Of a stretch of 41,033 bases of DNA, positions 35,568 to 41,033 are shown one piece after another (within the stretch, counting starts at the first letter, position 1; each line of letters begins with the position of its first letter). Where the stretch lies: NCBI GenBank assembly GCA_024278235.1, contig JAJRTO010000046.1, forward strand, positions 1 through 41,033, read 5' to 3'. Below the pieces are notes generated by a model. That model worked only from the letters and a program-made list of their open reading frames with translations, did not search any database and had not been told where the DNA came from. A program made the translations under genes and the position numbers. The DNA comes from Candidatus Poribacteria bacterium. Its GTDB lineage: Bacteria; Poribacteria; WGA-4E; JAJRTO01.

Positions 35568-36869
35568 TCACTGCCTCAGTAACTTCGCAATAAAGAAGCC
35601 GTCCATACCGTGACGGTGAGGCAGCGTCTGTATGAATTCACGGTCCGTCCGCAGTTCCGACGAGAGGCCGGGGGAAACCACCCGAAAGGCCGGGTGTTTC
35701 TCCAGAAAAGCATCCACGATCTGTTCGTTCTCTTCCGGCTCTGTCGTGCATGTGCTATAAACGAGCGTCCCCCCCGGTTTGACGTAGCCGGCAGAAGCCT
35801 CCAGAATCGCAAGCTGCAATCGTGCTAGTTTCTCTATCTGCGCTTCCTGGCGTTTCCAACGAATATCGGGGTGGCGTCTCAGAGTGCCGAATCCGGAGCA
35901 GGGGACATCTACCAACACCCTGTCTGCAACTGTGCGAAACTCCGGAACAGCCTTCTGCGCATCGGTGATCCGGGGATGGACGTTGGTGATACCCAGGCGA
36001 GAGCAGTTGGCATCGAGCATTTTGATCCGTGCTGGAGATTGATCGACAGCATGAATAACGCCCGTGTTGCGCATGCGTTGGGCGATATGAGTTGTCTTAC
36101 CTCCAGGGGCAGCACATACATCGACGATCGTTTCATCCGGTTGCGGATCAAGCACCTCTGTTACCAGCATCGCGGCCTCATCTTGAACAAAGAACCATCC
36201 TTGCTCAAAGGCTTCCAGCGTGAAAATGGGTGAAGATCGTGTGAGCTTGAGCCCTTCCCTGGTATATTGGAGCGGCTCCGATTCGCAATCGTGGGCATGC
36301 AAGGACGATCTCAAAGCCTCAGGGGTTGTGCGTAATGAGTTGATCCGGATTTCTAAAGGAGCTTTTTGATTGCTGGCTTCACAGAACCGTTGAGTCCATT
36401 CAAGGCCGTGCTCATCAAACCATCGTTTTATCAGCCACTCCGGATAGGAATAAACGATAGCACTGCACGCGACAGGATCCGAAGGATATTCAAACTCTGT
36501 CTGTTTTCGTTGGGCACTACGCAGAACGGCGTTCACGAAGCGTTTCTGACGCTTATGACACAGTTCGACGGTTTCATAGATGGCAGCATGCGCCGGGATC
36601 TTGTCCATCATCAGCAACTGATACAATCCCAATCGCAGGATGTACTGGATCCGTGTTTCTGGTGGCCGTTCCACCAATCGGGAGAGGATCCAATCCAAAC
36701 GTCCGCGCCAACGCAGAACCCCGTACACTATCTCCGTCAGCAGAGCCGCATCGACACTGGACGGGGTTTCTCGTCGAAGAGCCTTATTCACAACCGATGC
36801 AATGCTCTGTTGCTTGCGATCTAGCTCAAGTAAACAATCAAGGGCGATCTTCCGTATCTCCTGTGCCAT
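35568..36869 (-). CDS. rsmB: 16S rRNA (cytosine-C5) methyltransferase RsmB (Fmu/Sun)
   Basis: A 433-residue enzyme that methylates C967 of 16S rRNA. The N-terminal NusB-like domain (MAQEIRKIALDCLLELDR) is followed by the RsmB-type Rossmann domain: VCAAPGGKTTHIAQ, DVPCSGFGTLRRHPDIRWKR (PCSG) and YSTCTTEPEENE, the two catalytic cysteines being those of PCSG and STC. The ATG at 36869 begins exactly at the conserved start, although the frame is open further upstream. The promoter at 36879-36907 would start transcription one to three bases before this ATG, so the mRNA may be leaderless. It is followed by fusA after 18 bases. Confidence 0.94.
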   Translation of the reverse strand: MAQEIRKIALDCLLELDRKQQSIASVVNKALRRETPSSVDAALLTEIVYGVLRWRGRLDWILSRLVERPPETRIQYILRLGLYQLLMMDKIPAHAAIYETVELCHKRQKRFVNAVLRSAQRKQTEFEYPSDPVACSAIVYSYPEWLIKRWFDEHGLEWTQRFCEASNQKAPLEIRINSLRTTPEALRSSLHAHDCESEPLQYTREGLKLTRSSPIFTLEAFEQGWFFVQDEAAMLVTEVLDPQPDETIVDVCAAPGGKTTHIAQRMRNTGVIHAVDQSPARIKMLDANCSRLGITNVHPRITDAQKAVPEFRTVADRVLVDVPCSGFGTLRRHPDIRWKRQEAQIEKLARLQLAILEASAGYVKPGGTLVYSTCTTEPEENEQIVDAFLEKHPAFRVVSPGLSSELRTDREFIQTLPHRHGMDGFFIAKLLRQ

Positions 36870-36878
36870 TGCCGAAAC

Positions 36879-36907
36879 AGTATACTGTACATCCTGGGTT
36901 GCGTCAA
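36879..36907 (-). promoter_or_regulatory. Strong promoter of the rsmB-fusA-GT9 operon, with 12-bp palindrome
   Basis: On the minus strand TTGACG (36907-36902), 17 bases, TATACT (36884-36879). The -10 is embedded in the perfect palindrome ACAGTATACTGT (36877-36888), a possible operator. The predicted transcript start lies about one to three bases before the rsmB ATG at 36869, and no ribosome site is present. Confidence 0.65.
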
Positions 36908-36925
36908 GGGAAATGCCGATTTCGC

Positions 36926-36954
36926 TCAACACGAATGAGCCGGTGTGATATAAT
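36926..36954 (+). promoter_or_regulatory. Extended -10 promoter of the Gfo/Idh gene
   Basis: TCAACA (36926-36931), 17 bases, and a perfect TATAAT at 36949-36954 preceded by TGA, giving the extended -10 pattern TGNTATAAT. It diverges from the rsmB promoter. The transcript would begin near 36961 and carry a leader of about 165 bases made of hairpins. Confidence 0.6.
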
Positions 36955-36987
36955 GCCGAATGCAGTCTGGAATGATAGTAGGAGCAA

Positions 36988-37096
36988 AGCATTGCGATAA
37001 GAGAGCAATGCTACAGGAAGAATGCCTGAGATGGAACAGAGATCTCTGTTCCTCGTAACAAAGCAGGCAGTGCTTTGCCCTTGAATAGGAAGGGCA
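36988..37096 (+). promoter_or_regulatory. Leader with four consecutive hairpins, or a palindromic dispersed element
   Basis: H1: AGCATTGC/GCAATGCT (36988-37012, 8 bp). H2: a 20-bp perfect palindrome with GGAACAGA/TCTGTTCC arms (37033-37052). H3: CAAAGCA/TGCTTTG (37059-37077). H4: TGCCCTT/AAGGGCA (37076-37096). H3 and H4 share two bases. GCAAAGCA at 36984-36991 can instead pair with TGCTTTGC at 37071-37078, excluding H1, H3 and H4. It may therefore be a switching leader of the Gfo/Idh gene. The closing GCAAAGCA/TGCTTTGC pair also fits a small inverted-repeat element. Confidence 0.5.
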
Positions 37097-37128
37097 TTTA
37101 TTTTCGAGCCTTAACATGGAGGATAACC

Positions 37129-38136
37129 ATGGCGAAATTGAATATCGGTCTTATCGGTTGTGGCAATATGGGGACAGGTCTCGCCAGAGCCTGTAATCAG
37201 CTTGAACGTGCGCAGATCGTGGCAGTGCACGATGTGCATGCGGAAGCGGGGACCAAGCTCTCACACGAACTGGATGTTCCGTGGTACGAGCAACTGGAAG
37301 GGATGCTTGCAGGGGAACATCTGGACGGTGTGATCGTGGCAGTGCCTGGTTTCCTTCATGCGGAGTCTACCGTTCGAGCCGCAGAGGCGGGCAAGCATGT
37401 TTTCTGTGAGAAACCGATGGCTGTGTCGCTGGAAGATTGCGATGCGATGATAGCCGCCTGTGAGACCCATCAGGTAAAACTGATGATCGGTCAGGTATGC
37501 CGTTATCACGCGATCCATTCAAAGGTGAAGGAGATGGTCGATGAAGGTGTGATCGGCGAACCTATCTGCATGGTTGTCCGGCGGTTGGGCGGTGGCTTCG
37601 GTGGCGCCTGGAAGAAGACATGGCGTAATGAACGGCGTTACTCGGGGGGGACGCTGATGGAAGTCAATGCTCACGAAATAGACTTCATGCGGTGGGTCTG
37701 TGGAGATGTCCGGAGTGTGCATGCCCAGGGCGGACATTACCTCGAAAAATCCACAGACTACGAAGATGTCGTATTGGCATCACTGAAATTCAAGAGCGGC
37801 GCGGTGGGGCTCCTGCATTCGTCAAACGCTTCGGCCATTGGCGGATACGGCGGTCGGTTAGATGCCACCGGTGGTTCGCTCTTCTTCCCTTCGATCTGGG
37901 GTGGCGACGCCGGCATCCACTGGGCGAGGTTTGGAGAAAAGCAGGAGTTCATCCCTGCATCCGATATCCAGGTCGAGAATCCGGTGCGAGTAGAACTCCG
38001 GGCATTTGTGGATGCCATCTTGCACGATAGTACCCCACCCGTGACAGGGCAGGATGGCCGAGCGGCTGTTGAGATTGCCCTGGCAGCTTATCGTTCTGTC
38101 GAAACAGATGAGACCGTCGAACTGCCGCTAAAATGA
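37129..38136 (+). CDS. Gfo/Idh/MocA-family NAD(P)-dependent oxidoreductase
   Basis: A 335-residue enzyme. The Rossmann start GLIGCGNMGTGLA, VAVPGFLHAESTVRAAEAGKH (broken here as VAVPGFLH and AAEAGKH) and the family-defining CEKPMAV are present; the C-terminal beta-sheet domain has GGTLMEVNAHEIDFMRW, where H of the E-x-H/D-x2-H type motif sits. Family members oxidise sugars or inositols or their derivatives. GGAGG lies six to seven bases before the ATG at 37129. It is followed by the alpha/beta hydrolase after 15 bases and then a sulfatase, suggesting one pathway for a sulfated or esterified sugar (inference). Confidence 0.87.
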   Translation: MAKLNIGLIGCGNMGTGLARACNQLERAQIVAVHDVHAEAGTKLSHELDVPWYEQLEGMLAGEHLDGVIVAVPGFLHAESTVRAAEAGKHVFCEKPMAVSLEDCDAMIAACETHQVKLMIGQVCRYHAIHSKVKEMVDEGVIGEPICMVVRRLGGGFGGAWKKTWRNERRYSGGTLMEVNAHEIDFMRWVCGDVRSVHAQGGHYLEKSTDYEDVVLASLKFKSGAVGLLHSSNASAIGGYGGRLDATGGSLFFPSIWGGDAGIHWARFGEKQEFIPASDIQVENPVRVELRAFVDAILHDSTPPVTGQDGRAAVEIALAAYRSVETDETVELPLK

Positions 38137-38151
38137 CTTGAGGAGAAACTC

Positions 38152-39297
38152 ATGCAAACCAATATGCTCGGGGCTTATGGGCCGTGGGCGGCATCGATCG
38201 TAGGGGATGATCCCGCGAGACTCTCGTTTCGACTCGGTCGATGGAAGGATCTGGAGGAATGGCGCGCGGTTGCCAAACAGCGGCTCATGGATTGTCTTGC
38301 TCCACCTGACACGGGTGGAGTGCCGGAAGTGACGGTGCATCGCAAGTTTCATTATGATGGACTCCACGTCGAAGAACTGTCCTGGCAGTTGCCCTACGGT
38401 CCTCCAACCCAAGCGATTTTCCTGAAACCGGAGGGTTCCACTGGCAGACACCCGGGTATCCTTGCGCTGCATGATCATGCCGGCAAGAAGTACTTTGGCA
38501 AGCGAAAAATAGCGAGAACTGCGGATGAATGGCACCCGATGATGCTCGAACATTGCGACCAATGCTATGGCGGTGTGTCATGGGCGAATGAGATCGCCAA
38601 ACGAGGGTATGCTGTCCTGATCCACGATGCGTTTCCATTCGCGAGCCGACGTGTGCTGTTGAAAGATGTCCCTGAGAAGATCCGGGGAAATCTATCGGAC
38701 GAAGATCCTGAGAACCCACGGAATATCGAAGCCTACAATCGATGGGCAGCGAGCCATGAATCGATCATGGCTAAATCTCTCTTCTGCGCGGGAACGACCT
38801 GGCCGGGGGTATTCCTTGCGGAAGACCAACGTGCCCTGGATGTCCTTTGCGCCCGGGAGGATGTCGATGAAAACAGAGTGGGTTGTGCCGGGCTTTCAGG
38901 CGGAGGGATGCGCACAACATTCCTGGGAGGAACCGATCCTCGAATACGATGTGCTATCTGTGTGGGGTTGATGTGTACCTGGCGTGATTATCTGTTGCAC
39001 AAATGTTTCACCCATACATGGATGGTTTATGTCCCATTGCTCCCCCGTGATCTCGATTATCCGGAGATCCTGGGATTGCGCGTACCACTACCGACCTTTG
39101 TACAGAACAACATCAGCGATCCTTTGTTCACCTTACCTGAGATGGAGAGGGCTGATGTCATCTTGCGTGAGGTGTACAGAAAAGCAGGGGCGGAGGAAAA
39201 CTATCGATGTGAGTTTTACCCGGGTCCTCACAAATTCGACCTGGAGATGCAAGCAGAGGCATTTGATTGGTTCGACCGGTGGCTCACTGAAGACTAA
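38152..39297 (+). CDS. Alpha/beta hydrolase (dienelactone hydrolase/acetyl-xylan esterase-like)
   Basis: A 381-residue protein without a signal peptide. The nucleophile elbow is GCAGLSGGGM (S249); NNISDPLFTLPE (D323) and YPGPHKFD (H360) are the likely acid and base. LALHDHAGKKYFGKRK forms the oxyanion strand region. The layout fits the large family of bacterial hydrolases often found beside sulfatases and Gfo/Idh genes in marine bacteria. GAGGAG lies six bases before the ATG at 38152. It may remove ester groups from a carbohydrate; the substrate is unknown. Confidence 0.8.
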   Translation: MQTNMLGAYGPWAASIVGDDPARLSFRLGRWKDLEEWRAVAKQRLMDCLAPPDTGGVPEVTVHRKFHYDGLHVEELSWQLPYGPPTQAIFLKPEGSTGRHPGILALHDHAGKKYFGKRKIARTADEWHPMMLEHCDQCYGGVSWANEIAKRGYAVLIHDAFPFASRRVLLKDVPEKIRGNLSDEDPENPRNIEAYNRWAASHESIMAKSLFCAGTTWPGVFLAEDQRALDVLCAREDVDENRVGCAGLSGGGMRTTFLGGTDPRIRCAICVGLMCTWRDYLLHKCFTHTWMVYVPLLPRDLDYPEILGLRVPLPTFVQNNISDPLFTLPEMERADVILREVYRKAGAEENYRCEFYPGPHKFDLEMQAEAFDWFDRWLTED

Positions 39298-39312
39298 CGA
39301 TAAGGAATATCT

Positions 39313-40803
39313 ATGGCACATCCCAATATTCTTCTCATTTTCACGGATCAACAGCGAGGCGACACTATCCATGCCGCTGGCAATCCTGTCATCAAAACAC
39401 CCCATCTGGATCGCCTTGTTCGGGAAGGTGTGCATTTCAGGAGCGCTTACACCCCCTCTCCGGTTTGTGTTTCGGCGCGCTGTTCGCTGATTCACGGACA
39501 GTATCCCCACAATACGGGGTGTTTTGACAACGGTTTCCGCATGCCACAGGATAGACCAACTTTTATGCAGTTATTCACTGAAGCTGGTTACCGGACACAC
39601 GGCATTGGGAAGATGCATTTCAATCCCGATCCGCGTGGGCTGCGTGGATTTCAAGCCCGGGAATATCAGGAAGAGATGGGCGGGCAGATAAAACAGAACG
39701 ATTACCTGGAATTCCTGCACGCCAACGGCTTCGAGCACGTTTATGATCCGATGGGCCAGAGGGGGGAGATGTACTATATCCCTCAGCCGGCACAGATGCC
39801 AGCCAGATTTCATGCAACGAACTGGGTTGGCGATAGGGCAACCGACTTCATCCGGGATGTGGGTTCCTCACCGCCCTTCCTCCTCTTCACCAGTTTCATC
39901 CATCCGCATCCCCCGTTTTCACCGCCGACACCGTGGAACAAACTCTACCGTGGCGCGCTCATGCCACTCCCCAAACGTCCTGAAGACTATGAAACGCTCC
40001 ACACATACGCGAACCGACATCAGAACCGGTATAAATATCGGGACAACGGGATCGACAACAATCTCCTCCGGGTTATGAGAGCCTACTACTATGCGTGTAT
40101 TTCGTTCATCGACTTTCAGGTTGGCCGGATCCTCCAGGCCCTCGAAGATACAGATCAGCTCGACAACACGCTTATCCTCTACACTTCGGATCATGGGGAG
40201 TTCCTGGGCGATTACAATTGCTTTGGGAAGCGAAGTATGCTCGATGCCTCAGCGAGGATTCCGATGATCGTGAGGTTCCCTGAGCGGTTTACATCGGGAC
40301 AGGTTTGTGAGATCCCGACGAGCCTCGTCGATGTGATGCCGACGTTTCTGAACGCGGCAGGCATAGACGCAGCTACGTGCGATTTGGACGGCATCGATCT
40401 CGCGGAGATCGCAGCCGGTGAAAACAACGGCGCCTACCGTGACAGGTTGGTCTACAGCGAATATCAGCGGGATGCTCTTGGTGTCTACATGGCCGTAAAC
40501 CGGCAATGGAAATACTTCTATTCCTCACCGGATCGTCGCGAGTTTCTGTTTGACAGAAGGACAGACCCCGATGAAACACGGAATCGTGCAGGACTGAGTC
40601 TCTGTCATCACAATCTACAACAGATGCGAACAGGACTTCATGAATACTATCGGCGGGAAGGATTTACAGATCCGCTGGAGGATGATCGTTGGAAGTTGTA
40701 CCCGCAGCCTGCCCTCCCGGTGAATCCGGATGCAGGGCTGCTGATCCAGGATGCGCGTTGGGCCGCGCCCTACCAGGCGATCCCCGGATACACGGATAGC
40801 TAA
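39313..40803 (+). CDS. Sulfatase (alkaline phosphatase superfamily)
   Basis: A 496-residue type I sulfatase. Metal ligands D12-Q in LIFTDQQRG and D293-H294 in YTSDHGEFLGD are present, as is the catalytic-lysine stretch GIGKMHF. The formylglycine site is C52-V-S-A-R56 within SPVCVSARCSL, the cysteine-type variant of C-x-P-S-R, so a formylglycine-generating enzyme is needed but is not in this window. No signal peptide precedes MAHPNILLIF, suggesting cytoplasmic action on an imported sulfated sugar or a choline-type sulfate ester. AAGGA lies seven bases before the ATG at 39313. It closes the Gfo/Idh-hydrolase-sulfatase run. Confidence 0.9.
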   Translation: MAHPNILLIFTDQQRGDTIHAAGNPVIKTPHLDRLVREGVHFRSAYTPSPVCVSARCSLIHGQYPHNTGCFDNGFRMPQDRPTFMQLFTEAGYRTHGIGKMHFNPDPRGLRGFQAREYQEEMGGQIKQNDYLEFLHANGFEHVYDPMGQRGEMYYIPQPAQMPARFHATNWVGDRATDFIRDVGSSPPFLLFTSFIHPHPPFSPPTPWNKLYRGALMPLPKRPEDYETLHTYANRHQNRYKYRDNGIDNNLLRVMRAYYYACISFIDFQVGRILQALEDTDQLDNTLILYTSDHGEFLGDYNCFGKRSMLDASARIPMIVRFPERFTSGQVCEIPTSLVDVMPTFLNAAGIDAATCDLDGIDLAEIAAGENNGAYRDRLVYSEYQRDALGVYMAVNRQWKYFYSSPDRREFLFDRRTDPDETRNRAGLSLCHHNLQQMRTGLHEYYRREGFTDPLEDDRWKLYPQPALPVNPDAGLLIQDARWAAPYQAIPGYTDS

Positions 40804-40882
40804 TTCATAAGCTGTGCTTTGGCTGGAAACGAACGGGAAGGGCGAAAGGCAGGAAGACTGGAAGGCCGGAAGAGTCGGGAGC

Positions 40883-40988
40883 CGGTTTTCACTTACGGCG
40901 GAAGTAGAGCATGCTGCCAGCGTGTTCTCCGGATTCCGTATTATGAACGAGCAAGCTGCACGCTCTACAGGACTCACTGAAAAACCCG
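40883..40988. repeat. Second copy of the inverted-repeat element
   Basis: CGGTTTTCACTTACGG... and GTAGAGCATGCTGCCAG (left) repeat the left end of the 26644 element almost exactly; 40945-40988 is the matching inverted right end (GCTGCACGCTCTAC...CACTGAAAAACCCG). The interior is shorter here (106 bp in total against 170). It follows the sulfatase gene; the preceding 40804-40882 is purine-rich and carries no gene. Confidence 0.8.
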
Positions 40989-40990
40989 CG

Positions 40991-41033
40991 TTCCACTTAC
41001 GGCGGAAGTAGAGCATGCTGCCAGCGTGTTCTC
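40991..41033. repeat. Third copy of the inverted-repeat element, cut by the window end
   Basis: TTCCACTTACGGCGGAAGTA onward is identical to the left half of the copy at 40883 for about 40 bases, starting only two bases after that copy ends. The element therefore appears in tandem here, and probably continues beyond the window. Confidence 0.85.

Noticed and set aside
36877-36888. LexA-type SOS box
   Set aside because: ACAGTATACTGT has half-sites in the opposite order from CTGT-N8-ACAG.

Overview
The window looks like a chromosomal contig from an uncultured bacterium of the Candidatus Poribacteria type or a close relative (inference). The clues are a secreted protein ending in a dockerin pair plus an NYPNPFNPETWIP-type sorting domain, an exported caspase with an EF-hand, LamG, DUF4091, ceramidase-like and sulfatase genes, many Gfo/Idh and TIM-barrel-type catabolic genes, and small dispersed inverted repeats. 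No rRNA, tRNA, CRISPR array, prophage or complete insertion sequence was seen.

Layout. 1-3850: a selenoprotein SelD gene (minus strand, in-frame UGA with a bacterial SECIS-like hairpin) diverges from a methylcobamide methyltransferase-like gene overlapped by an EamA transporter; then an isomerase remnant and a two-way terminator. 3856-20004: about 16 kb of minus-strand genes. In transcription order they are an isoprenylcysteine methyltransferase-like gene, a cyclophilin-like gene, a tail-anchored protein, a secreted protein, a 20-residue-repeat/two-TM pore protein, an exported caspase with PEGA and a beta-barrel-like end, a dockerin-bearing HEYGH metalloprotease, a TPR lipoprotein, an ECF sigma factor, its zinc anti-sigma factor, and a giant TPR protein broken by one frameshift and two stops. 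20274-23512 (plus): LamG protein, lipoprotein phosphatase-like protein, YifB/ComM. 23513-30303: a decayed ATPase fragment, a GC-rich DUF4091 glycosidase-like gene, a ceramidase-like gene, a nitrilase and a zinc alcohol dehydrogenase, with a 170-bp inverted-repeat element. 30377-32396: two overlapping DNA methyltransferases without a visible nuclease. 32350-36869 (minus): rsmB, fusA and a GT9 glycosyltransferase in one apparent operon. 36926-41033 (plus): a Gfo/Idh oxidoreductase with a structured leader, an alpha/beta hydrolase, a sulfatase, and two more copies of the inverted-repeat element.

How the genes work together. The most system-like part is the set of junctions at 9475-18271, where consecutive genes overlap by 1-4 bases or are closely spaced. 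It joins an exported calcium-type caspase, a secreted zinc protease, a degenerate channel and TPR proteins to an ECF sigma/anti-sigma switch, and may form an undescribed envelope-stress or envelope-proteolysis module. Several -35/-10 pairs with a strict 17-base spacer support the starts chosen here; at rsmB the promoter predicts a leaderless mRNA. All functional statements come from reading motifs; no database search was run.
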